Translations under genes and position numbers: made by a program | Shown here: in pieces, positions 8,187 to 16,836 of the stretch | How positions within the stretch are numbered: position 1 is the stretch's first letter | Layout of the letters: each line of letters starts with the position of its first letter | Source of the DNA: UPXZ01 sp049840795 | GTDB taxonomy: Bacteria > Bacteroidota > Bacteroidia > Bacteroidales > Paludibacteraceae | Assembly: GCA_049840795.1 (NCBI GenBank) | Contig: JASGJK010000008.1 | Location: 1-37,883 of the forward strand | DNA: 37,883 bases | Direction: 5' to 3' | The notes under the pieces: generated by a model | The model's input: the letters and a program-made list of their open reading frames with translations, nothing else | What the model was told of the DNA's origin: nothing | Databases searched by the model: none

Positions 8187-9121
8187 TTGGGCAAATATTG
8201 ACAATTTGCCCGGTATTTGCTCAAAGACTTGATCGGATTTCTGTAAAGATAATAATAGCTTATATCGCAGAAACAATCCCGCCAAGGTTTATTTGAACAA
8301 AATGCAAACTGCTTATATTCAAATTAATGTCAGCAGTTTTTGTCGGTCGATTTAATAAAAGTTCCAGATTCGTCCAGTAATTTTCATATTAAGTTCTATA
8401 AAAGCGTCAAAAAAAATCAGTATAACTTTTACCTTTTAGATACTTTTCAGGATGCGACCATTTATTCCCATTTACTAATACCGTCTAAATCTATTAAATC
8501 ATCATAGTTGTAGATTATTCCAACACTATATCTTGCGCTTGTCAATGTAACATAAAGTTTGTAACAACTTGTGCACTGTGTACTCTTTGTGAGTAACTCT
8601 CGAGGTGACTCAAAGTCACCCCGAGAATCGATGCGATAACCTCGTGACCCCAAACGGGGAAGAGCGCTTTCTTCAAGCGAGGAAGACAGGCTTCTCTAAC
8701 CTACGGTTAGCGACTTGTCAAATTTTGCGGTATTGTTGCAAGTAACGGCTTCACTTAGCAATTTCGGTTCTCGGCAGATAATGAGGGCGTTATTAAATAA
8801 CTCACCCCCATTTATCCTGAAGAATATCACCGTAATAACAGAGTATCTCTGGCACGGTATTTGTAAGGGAAACGCAAAAAAACAGCCTTTTATACTAAGG
8901 CAGGTTTATCGCAAAAATATATTTATAACCACTTAATTATCTATCATTTTACACCTTATGCAAGCGCTTTCTTTCAATAACGCTCTACATATTATTAACG
9001 CTCCCTCATTGGTAATATCAGGATATTTACTAAAAATGGATAATCAGCAGTGCGTATGCGCAACAAATATCAATCCATTACGCGATATTTCTACTCAAAA
9101 TAATTCAATAAAAAAGTATTT
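8187..9121. other. Non-coding stretch between tRNA-Leu and the DUF4469 gene
   Basis: No open frame here has a credible start, length and composition for a gene. The frames at 8462-8653, 8715-8936 and 8958-9248 show no recognisable domain. The central part (8555-8710) holds an array of hairpins described separately. The rest is A/T-rich, with scattered higher-GC patches that may be eroded gene or element remnants. Confidence 0.5.
8555..8710. repeat. Array of six consecutive hairpins
   Basis: Six stem-loops follow one another. 1: AAGTT/AACTT at 8555-8570. 2: ACTC/GAGT at 8582-8594. 3: TCTCGaGGTGAC/GTCACCcCGAGA at 8598-8626. 4: CCCC/GGGG at 8648-8659. 5: CGCTT/AAGCG at 8665-8679. 6: CTAACC/GGTTAG at 8696-8710. 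CCTCG (8640-8644) can also pair with CGAGG (8678-8682), enclosing hairpin 4. An 8-base direct repeat CTTGTCAA lies on both sides (8538-8545, 8714-8721), but no terminal inverted repeat is seen. It could be a structured RNA or a REP-like element. Confidence 0.6.
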
Positions 9122-9124
9122 AAG

Positions 9125-9170
9125 CACCTGTAGAACGAAGACAATGTTTTCGCCCTGCGGGTGTTTTTTT
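9125..9170 (+). terminator. Terminator-like hairpins in the leader of the DUF4469 gene
   Basis: CGAAGAC/GTTTTCG (9136-9152) stands next to CCC/GGG (9153-9161). An outer CACC/GGTG pair and a run of seven T follow. It may end a transcript from the hairpin region, or act as a leader attenuator about 100 bases before the DUF4469 start. Confidence 0.5.
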
Positions 9171-9273
9171 GTTTCGGATAATCCGCCCGAAGCCGAAATC
9201 TTCTGCTTGCGACATATCAAAACTATCTCAGTACGAAACATTCCCTAACTCTTAATTTATAATTCATAAAACT

Positions 9274-9978
9274 ATGCCATTAAAGTATTCATTAACAGAA
9301 AACCTGCTCACCGAACGCCCCGACGACTATTCGGCGCTCACTCATAGTCCGGAGAGCTACGACAAGGAAAAATTCATCAAACGCCTGCTGGGCAAAGGCA
9401 CGCTGGTTACCGAAACCGATGCCCTGGCTGTACTCAATATTATTGAAAGTACGGTACGCGAAATCACACTGGAAGGCGGCACCATCAACCTGTCGCTATT
9501 CAATACTTCGTTCTCCATATCGGGCGTATTTGAAAGCCCGCTGGACGTGTTTGACGCCAACCGACACAAGCTGAACGTGAACATCACCAAAGGAAGCTTA
9601 TTGCGAGACACTGAAAAGGAAGTAACGTTTGAAAAAGCCAATTCTACACCGCCACAACCCCAGATTCAGGAAGTAAAAGATACCGTATCGGGAAAAACCA
9701 ACGAAGCGCTTACACCCGGAGGCATCATTGAAGTACGGGGATATAACATCAAAATAGCAGGCAGTGACCCTGTTGCAGGACTGTGGCTTGTGTCCGAAAC
9801 GGGCGAAGAAGTAAAAGTTGCCGTATTTGCTCAAAACAAACCTTCGCTGTTGATTGCTCAGATACCGCCGCTTACGGCAGGCAACTGGCAGGTGAAGATT
9901 GTAACGCAATATTCCGGCAGTACCATTCTGCAGGTACCCAAAGTATATGTTTACCCCAAAGCGTTGGCGGTAAAATAG
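9274..9978 (+). CDS. HU-like N-terminal domain plus DUF4469 Ig-fold protein
   Basis: This 234-residue protein matches the Bacteroidota DUF4469 family. An N-terminal bacterial-histone-like (HU/IHF fold) region at about 1-120 opens with KYSLTENLLTERPDDYSA and contains INLSLFNTSFSISGVFES. A linker follows. The C-terminal Ig-like DUF4469 domain at about 140-230 contains LTPGGIIEVRGYNIKIAG and PKVYVYPKA. The cellular role of the family is not settled, and members often occur in several copies near mobile DNA. It has no signal peptide. The codons are visibly richer in G+C than the A/T-rich flanks, which hints at recent arrival or a different expression class. It stands alone between two hairpin-rich non-coding regions. 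Confidence 0.8.
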   Translation: MPLKYSLTENLLTERPDDYSALTHSPESYDKEKFIKRLLGKGTLVTETDALAVLNIIESTVREITLEGGTINLSLFNTSFSISGVFESPLDVFDANRHKLNVNITKGSLLRDTEKEVTFEKANSTPPQPQIQEVKDTVSGKTNEALTPGGIIEVRGYNIKIAGSDPVAGLWLVSETGEEVKVAVFAQNKPSLLIAQIPPLTAGNWQVKIVTQYSGSTILQVPKVYVYPKALAVK

Positions 9979-10101
9979 CAGTGAGATGTGATAGAATCTC
10001 TAAAAAAACAGGTTTATACAGGAGCAACTCCGGTCAACTTTTGACACTTTTTTAAAGGGGGTGGATGGATAACAAAATGTCGGCAGTAAAATAAGACTCA
10101 A

Positions 10102-10176
10102 TCTTAGACCTGTGCAAGAGAAACTCCATGCCTGCATAAGAGTTTCTCTTGTACAGGCATAAGAACGGCTCTTATG
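10102..10176. repeat. Long imperfect fold-back with an adjoining second hairpin
   Basis: Arms 10102-10126 and 10140-10164 pair over 25 positions with three mismatches around a 13-base loop. The core is CCTGTGCAAGAGAAACTC. A second stem, CATAAGA/TCTTATG (10158-10176), shares bases with the first, so two alternative folds are possible. It lies downstream of the DUF4469 gene but lacks a T tract, so a plain terminator is unlikely. A small repeat element is possible. Confidence 0.65.
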
Positions 10177-10250
10177 TATATGTAGAAATACTTCTTATAC
10201 GTGCTTAATTAATAATCCGTTCGGAGAGCCAACCCTTTAGAAATACAATG

Positions 10251-10394
10251 TCAGGGCTAACGCCTTTAAATATCAATATTGTCGTGATTATTATTCTACA
10301 AATCCGCTTGCCGTTCGTAAGCAGGTCAACCACAGACCGGATTTCACAGCTACGTTGCCCAAAAATATCTTTGATTCAGGGGTGTTAGCCCTGA
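10251..10394. repeat. REP-like palindromic module pair
   Basis: TCAGGGCTAACGCC (10251-10264) and TCAGGGGTGTTAGCCCTGA (10376-10394, inverted and itself palindromic) are copies of a module that recurs inside the element at 16.5 kb. A weaker copy lies near 10346-10360 (CACAGCTACGTTGCCC). Such small GC-rich palindromes in A/T-rich DNA resemble REP sequences mobilised by RAYT transposases. No transposase is present in the window. Confidence 0.6.
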
Positions 10395-10537
10395 TGCCTT
10401 TGTAAAACATTATTCACAGAATAATCAAAAGAGCGAGCGAGCTCTTTCGACTTTATTTCTAAAATAAGCGTAATAACCTCTCTATGAGGAATAAACGGGA
10501 TACTATTTTAAATAAACAATTTAATATTTTAAAAATT

Positions 10538-13500
10538 ATGAAAAAAACGTTCTTTTTATTCTTTTTGTTTTTTGCCATATTTTTCAACATGGCAAATGCG
10601 CAATTTGATATTTGTCCCACTGCCGGGAGTATCACAACTTCAGTAAGCAGTACGCCAAACACTTGTGGCGGCAATGGAACAATTACTGCCACCTTTACAA
10701 CGGCATCGAATATTTCATTGCAGTTGATAAAAGGTGGAGCAATCCTTAACCAGATTGCGAATCCTGCAAGTCCTTATACATTCTCGAATGTACAATCGGG
10801 GACAGATTATCAGGTGAAAGTAATTTGTACAAATGATAATAGTATCGTATATACTGACAATAAAAATATTACAGTGGCTGATAATTATATACCTATCAGC
10901 GATGCCGATATTACAATCTCGAATGTATGCACAAATTTTACACCAGGTGGTACATTTACTGTAAATAGTGTTACAGGAGGAACTGCTCCGTACCAATATT
11001 CCGTTATCTTGTCGAATGATCCCAATTATCCGGATGCTTCCAGTGTATATACAGCAAGTAATATTGCCAATGTTACTGAATTTGGCACATACCAGATCCG
11101 TGTAAAAGATGCGTGCGGAAATTATAAAACGTTTACGAGAACCATTTCTGCAGCCTTGCCTGCCGTTCAGTTTTATTGGAAACCCAAAAAGATTTGTAAT
11201 TCTGACCAGGCACAAGGCTCTTTTTGGTGGGCAATTGCAGGAGGTTCTCAAAGAGCTATGTCAGATCTTAATCCAGGCATTAAATTAGTTATTCGAGACG
11301 GGAGTGCATCAGGGAATATATTATTTGATGGAATTTATACGCCAGGTACTTCTTTTACATATACCGAGAGCCCATCTCACACATATTATGTAACATCAAC
11401 CAATGCCTGTGGACTTACCATCTCTTATATCCATATGTTAACAAATTTTTCTGATACAGGAGAAGGAGAGGCTATTGATGCTTTTGCTTATTCTTCGGGT
11501 TGTGGAGCAGCAGAAGAGATGATCATATCCGCAAGATCCATTTCTTTACCTTATTGGAACTATCCAATTCAAGTAACTGTGAAAAACTCAGCAGGTACGG
11601 TCGTTTATACTAACGCAAATTTCTATGAATATTCAGAATGGAAAACGGGGTATCTTCCTATGGGAAATTACACTGTAACCTATGTAGATGCTTGTGGAGA
11701 TACCAAAACAGAAACAGTAAACAATCCGACATCAGGAGGAGCGCCAACCCTTTCATTTTATACCTATTATAAATGGAGGTGTCCTGATATTGGAGCACTG
11801 ACACAAACCGGGACTACCCAAGTTTCAGTTCAGATTAAGGGTTATATGCCAGATACTGAACATGCAGTAGTAACTATTACATCAGGTCCTTCTAATGTCG
11901 GCGTAAAGGGTGTTCTTATCGATAACCTATATTGGGGCTGGACGAATATGCTTCCGGGTACCTATACCTTTTCCTATACCTCTTGCGGAACAACCCATAC
12001 AGGAACAGTTACAATTCCTCCCGGAGTTCACTTACTCCATCAAAGTTTATCATCCGTAGCAACATCCTTTTGTACATCGGGGGGTACCATTACTTCAAAT
12101 AAAGTTTATGACGGCAGCTACCCTTCTTCGGTGGAGCTTTTAAATACTTCTGGAACTGTAATTGGAAGCAGTTTTTCGGGTACGTTTAACAATATCCCTG
12201 CAGGAACCTACAGTACAAGAATGAAAGTGACTACTTGTAACGGAGCTTTTTATTATGTAGATGGAAGTACTGTAACAATCACCAACTCTTCTACCGGACC
12301 TAAAATTTCATCTTCCACAGGCGTAGTTTGTGAAGATGCAGCAGGTAATCCTCTTTCTACGGGCTCTGCATATCTTACTCTTGCGGGGGTAGCACCTTAT
12401 AAAATCGAGTATCGGGTTCAAGGTTCCGGCTCTGCTTACACTGCAATAAGTACTTCTGATACCAATTTGCAAATAGATAATTTAACTGCAAATACAATTT
12501 ACGAAGTAATACTGACAGATGCCTGCGGTGAAAGTTTTCTTACCACAGTACAGGTAAAAACAATGGGGATTATAACCACAGATAATGTCACGAATCCTTG
12601 CATAGGATCTGATTATACATTATCAATGCCTTCATACTCAGGAGCAACTTACCAATGGACAGATGCTTCGGGTAATATCCTTTCAAATACCAGAAATTAT
12701 ACATTTGCTTCCTATTCAGCAACTAATGACGGAGTTTATACATGCAAAGTTTCATGGGCTGGGGGTTGTATAACAAGATACGTTAATGTAACGCTAAATA
12801 GTATACTTTGCGGGCAACCGTTAACAGCGGTTGATGCCGTTGATGATATCAACCAAACTCCGGAAGGAAAACCTGTAAGCGGCAATCTGTTAACTAACGA
12901 CACCAACCTTACTACGGTGACGGGGGCTTCGTTTAACGGAACAAATATACCCATTGGTACATTAACAACATTAACCGATGGAACAACGACCTACGGTACT
13001 ATCATTGTTAATACTGATGGCACATACGCCTTTACACCGGCAGCAGGTTATACTGGCTCTGTGCCACCTATTAATTATACCGCTATCAATGCAAACGGGG
13101 GAACCGATACTGCCAATCTGTACATAACTGTAGTGAAAGATGTTGTTACCGGAGCTAACAATCCACCGGTCGCCAACCACGATGTGGCAACGGTAAAACA
13201 GGGGGAAAGTGTAACCATTCATCCGTTGGCAAATGATTCTGACCCCGATGGAGATGCTCTGACCGTAACTGCTATCAGCTACAACGGAACGCTTATTTCA
13301 ACAAATTCGGCAGGTCCTACAATCGTTGTTGTGGGTGGAGTTACCGCAGGAACAGCGTATCAAGATGCATCAGGTAACTTGGTATTTACCGCAAATCCTA
13401 CTTATACGGGCGACGTACCGTTTACTTATGCTATTTCTGATGGAAAAGGGGGTACCGCAACCAGTACCATTAATGTAACCGTAATTTCTACTCCTACACC

Positions 13501-15641
13501 AACCATAGTTGCCAATGATGACGCAAATTCTGCTCCGCAAGGAAGCACAATGACCGGAAACGTAAAAGACAACGACACTTGGGGAGGTACAAATCCTGTT
13601 GTTACAACGGCAACCATAACTTATGGAGGCACTACCACGACACTTATTCTGGGAACTCCGACAGTAATCACAGGCGTTGGTACTATAACATTAAACCCTG
13701 ACGGAACTTATACTTTTGTTCCTGAACCTACGTTTACAGGCACTGTACCGGTAACATATACCGTAACAAACAACGAAGGCGCTACCGATAGTGCAATATT
13801 GTATCTGACATCTATACCGGTAGCAGGACATAACTACTGGATTGGAACTACCGATACCGTATGGGATAAAACCACTAACTGGACGGCAAACAAAGTTCCG
13901 GGCACAGGTGAAGACGTAGAATTTGCCACAACTGCAAATAACAATGGTAAACCGGCTGTAAATGATTTGTATGTACCTGCCGCTACCGAAAAAACAATCG
14001 GCAATTTGATCAACGAATCTACCAAAGCCACTGTGATACCGGCAGGTTCAGCATTAATCGTTAATGGCACGGTTACGGGTTCTGAAACAGATGCAAGTAA
14101 ACTACAGATTCAGGCTTCAAGTAACGGTACAACACCCAATGGCACTATCATTGTGAAAAACGGTTGCGGTACCACCGTAATGGGTACCGTGCAGCTTTAT
14201 GCCAAAGGATACAAACAAGCGTCTCCATACTCCTGGACGGATCTTATCGTCGGAAGCCCGACATATAATACTGTATTCTCAGGATACTACCACTGGCAGT
14301 TCTTCGGTATTCCGGTAAGTGAAATAACTTCCGCAAGCCCCACCTTTGATGGATCGTTCCTGCGAAAATATCACGAAGATATGAACGGAACAACTACATT
14401 GGCAAACGGAACTACCGTCGCATCGTATTACAAAAAGTGGGAAACGCTTAACAATTCAAGTAAATTAGAAGCATTCTCAGGATACGAAATTACTCAGAAT
14501 GCTGCTAAAATCATTGAAATGAAAGGCGCGCTCACACTGTGTGACAAAACTCTTACCCTCACACACAAAGCACCGACAGTAGCAGGCAGCGGAGACGACA
14601 ATGAGTACAACAAACGTTACGGATTGGGACAAAACGTTTTTGGAAACTCATTTACAGCGGCATTGCCGGTAAATAACATTGAATTTCCAATCGACGGTTC
14701 AGTAGAAAAAACGGTGTATCTATACAATACGGCATCGTTCGGTGTATGGGGAGGTCTGGCTGTTGCCGGTACTCAGACGGGTACAAATGCGGGGATGTAT
14801 ATCAGTATTCCGGTAGAAACAGCACCGGTAATGGGTTACGCAAACATTCCTTCTATGAACGGATTCCTGCTGCGTCATATCGGAAACGATGACAACGACA
14901 GACAGGTAACACTGAAATATATGAGTTTGGAAAAGAACACCAAACCTCAAACGGCGCCAGGGAAAAACAGAGTAGCAAAAGAAGACTTATCCTATCTGGA
15001 AATCGAACTGAACAGCGCTTCTACAAGTGATAAACTGTGGATGTTCTCTCAAGAAGGTACTTCAGACAGCTTTGACAACGGATGGGACGGGCGTAAGTTT
15101 TTCGGTACACCCACGGCGTATATCTATGCTCCTACACTCGACGGGAATATGCAGGTGAACACCACAAGCAATCTGATTGGTTCGTACATCAACTTTGCTG
15201 CAAATGAGGATACGGAATATACCCTGACAGTAAAAAAATCTAATCTTGATGATTCGTACGCACATTTGTATCTGACTGACTTGGTTGCCGAGTACTGTAA
15301 TTCCTATAGATAAAGAAATGGTTACCTATAAATTTAATGCAACTAATAATGGTACAGAGGTACAACGTTTCAAAATTACCGGATTAACTACTTCATCCAT
15401 TAATCCGAATGACGATACTCGTTTAGATGCTTATTTTTCGGGAGCAAAGGTACTTTTGGTTAATAATACAGAAAACAATGCCACAACTCAAGTCTTTGAC
15501 GTTGCCGGAAAAATGATTGTAAGCAAAATATTATCTCCAATGGCTTCAGAAGCATTGTCAATAAAATTGCCAACAGGAGTTTATCTGGTTAAAATGAGTG
15601 CAGGTATGTACAACAACACCGTGAAAGTAGTCGTAAAATAA
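10538..15641 (+). CDS. Giant T9SS-secreted adhesin-like protein (frameshift before the sorting domain)
   Basis: The ATG at 10538 gives a signal peptide (MKKTFFLFFLFFAIFFNMAN, then AQ). An upstream in-frame ATG at 10484 would hide it and was rejected. Several SprB/Ig-like modules follow in residues about 25-770, with repeats such as GGTAPYQYS and GTYQIRVKDACGN. Three cadherin-like tandem modules follow at about 780-1110, with NPPVANHDVATVKQGESVT and LANDSDPDGDALTVTAISYN. A beta-rich region runs to about 1590. The frame ends at 15313. One base of shift near 15291-15296 leads to the next frame (TVIPIDKEMVTYKFNA), which ends at 15641 with a type IX sorting tail (VFDVAGKM, LPTGVYLVKM, VKVVVK). The joined protein is 1700 aa. 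It is probably exported across the outer membrane and anchored on the surface. The first 2.3 kb is more A/T-rich than the rest, so the gene may be mosaic. Confidence 0.85.
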
Positions 15642-15703
15642 CTTCAGGTGAAATTAATAGATAATCAAAGTAAAAATAACTTAGAAATATAAATATAAAT
15701 ACA

Positions 15704-16330
15704 ATGAAAAGTAAAATCTTACTGATGCTAATTATAAGTTCGATGGGGCTTGCAGCGTATGTTTTTTTCAACAGTTTGAATAAAGCTAAAAACGAAGTTT
15801 ATTACTCCGTAGCTGGTGAAAATATACAATCGAATAGTACACTGTTTATAAAGAACGGGTTAAAAATCCCAAAGAAAAAAACAGCAAAAAGGAGTAGCAC
15901 GAGAAACCAAACAGGTTCCTCTTCTGAAGCTATGTTCCAAACCAATCGTTTGATGCTCGATAACTCGCTGACTACGAATGTCTCCGGAGTAATTTCCTCG
16001 ACTACTGCCAAGTCTCCGATTAGCCGTAGAAATGAAATATCCTCTGTGAACTCTGATCTTTCGGGTATGATGATAGCTCAATCTGTCGGAACAAAGGGAA
16101 GAATATCGTCGGAAAATACAACTTCCGGTGGTAATATGTACTACAATTCTCCTGAAAATGGTTCGCAATTAAATAGTTTGCAAAAAGCGACCAATGACAA
16201 CAATGATATCATTATTGATCCGGGTAGTGATCCTGATCCAGGTAGTCAGATACCGGTAGGAGAGGGAGTATATATCTTATTTGCGATGCTGGTTGTTTAT
16301 CTGGTTTACGCCATTCATCGTAAAAAATGA
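15704..16330 (+). CDS. Tail-anchored protein with PVGEG-TM-RKK terminus, partner of the adhesin
   Basis: I do not recognise a family. The 208-residue protein has an N-terminal hydrophobic segment (LLMLIISSMGLAAYVFF, residues 5-21), either a signal peptide or an anchor. A long low-complexity middle, rich in Ser, Thr and Asn, follows, then DPGSDPDPGSQIPVGEG. The end is one hydrophobic helix (VYILFAMLVVYLVYAIH) closed by RKK. A short Pro-Gly motif, one helix and basic residues make a three-part tail like those of sorting signals such as LPXTG or PEP-CTERM. No matching sortase is in the window. It starts 62 bases after the adhesin stop and is followed by a strong terminator, so the two form a transcription unit. 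A surface-display or anchoring role is inferred. Confidence 0.7.
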   Translation: MKSKILLMLIISSMGLAAYVFFNSLNKAKNEVYYSVAGENIQSNSTLFIKNGLKIPKKKTAKRSSTRNQTGSSSEAMFQTNRLMLDNSLTTNVSGVISSTTAKSPISRRNEISSVNSDLSGMMIAQSVGTKGRISSENTTSGGNMYYNSPENGSQLNSLQKATNDNNDIIIDPGSDPDPGSQIPVGEGVYILFAMLVVYLVYAIHRKK

Positions 16331-16348
16331 TGGTGATTTAATAGGGGT

Positions 16349-16387
16349 AAAATAGCAGACTTTTTAGAGTCTGCTATTTTATTTTTA
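16349..16387 (+). terminator. Rho-independent terminator of the adhesin unit
   Basis: A perfect 13-bp stem (AAAATAGCAGACT with AGTCTGCTATTTT, loop of 6) is followed by an A/T tract ending in TTTTT. It lies 18 bases after the stop of the tail-anchored protein gene. Confidence 0.88.
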
Positions 16388-16439
16388 TGGGGATAAATCC
16401 TTATACTTTTTGTTGAAATTTTACACTAATATTGTAGAT

Positions 16440-16775
16440 GATTTAATCGTTAATTGTGCGAAAGCACATCTTTTTTTGAAGATAAAATTCTTTCTATCGA
16501 CACTTAAGGCCAAGATGACAGGGCTAACGCCCCTTTGTTCTTTCTTGCTTGTATTAGCTACGAAGATATCAGAGCTACGCTCCTGATTTTTGTTATATTG
16601 GGTAAAGCTAAGAATTTAATCCTTGTACCCCGACCAAAACAATTGATTTAAAAGCAACATAGTTGCGACATCTTCGTAGTAATATAAATCACATATTAAA
16701 TTCAGAGGGGCGTTAACCCTGATATCTGAATGGGGGCTGATGATTTTTATATTTCACACGATTAACGATTAAACC
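16440..16775. mobile_element. MITE-like element with terminal inverted repeats and 8-bp target duplication
   Basis: The ends are inverted repeats of about 19 bases with two or three mismatches. The left end starts GATTTAATCGTTAATTGTG, and the right end read on the minus strand starts GGTTTAATCGTTAATCGTG. The 8-mer TTGTAGAT abuts both ends as a direct repeat (16432-16439, 16776-16783), as a transposition target duplication would. The 336-bp interior has no gene. It holds nested inverted pairs: CAGGGCTAACGCCCCT (16519-16534) with its inverse at 16706-16721, and CTACGAAGAT (16558-16567) with its inverse at 16670-16679. A degenerate palindrome lies at 16569-16586, and a GAAA-loop hairpin followed by a T run starts at 16455. 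An 8-bp duplication occurs in several IS families (IS1595 and IS256 are examples). The parent element is not identified. Confidence 0.72.
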
Positions 16776-16836
16776 TTGTAGATTATAAAAGTAACTTTGT
16801 TAAGTGATTGTTTTTTCGAGATTTTTAAAATAGAGT

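Larger units (their letters stand above)
9979..10537. other. Non-coding, fold-back-rich region before the adhesin gene
   Basis: There is no convincing gene here. From left to right it holds a long fold-back (10102-10176) and copies of a palindromic module (10251-10394). Two further hairpins lie in the adhesin leader: AAAGAGC/GCTCTTT at 10428-10447 and one near 10452-10468. No clear TAnnTTTG promoter box was found before the adhesin. Confidence 0.6.

Noticed and set aside
7826..8224. 132-aa minus-strand frame over tRNA-Leu
   Set aside because: It overlaps the tRNA and its promoter and terminator, so it is a chance frame.
8555..8710. CRISPR array
   Set aside because: The hairpins differ in sequence and spacing, with no identical repeats or unique spacers of constant length. 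No cas genes are in the window.
8462..8936. Short frames on both strands in the hairpin region
   Set aside because: They cross the hairpin array and show no family resemblance or sensible starts.
8958..9248. Possible 96-aa gene upstream of the DUF4469 gene
   Set aside because: It has no recognisable domain, its composition is unlike that of a protein, and it runs through a terminator-like hairpin and T run at 9125-9170.
9783..10055. 90-aa frame overlapping the end of the DUF4469 gene
   Set aside because: It is in another frame of a well-supported gene and has no domain features.
15704..16330. Assignment of the small tail-anchored protein as a sortase substrate (LPXTG)
   Set aside because: The motif is PVGEG, not LPXTG, and no sortase gene is visible. 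Only the three-part layout is similar.
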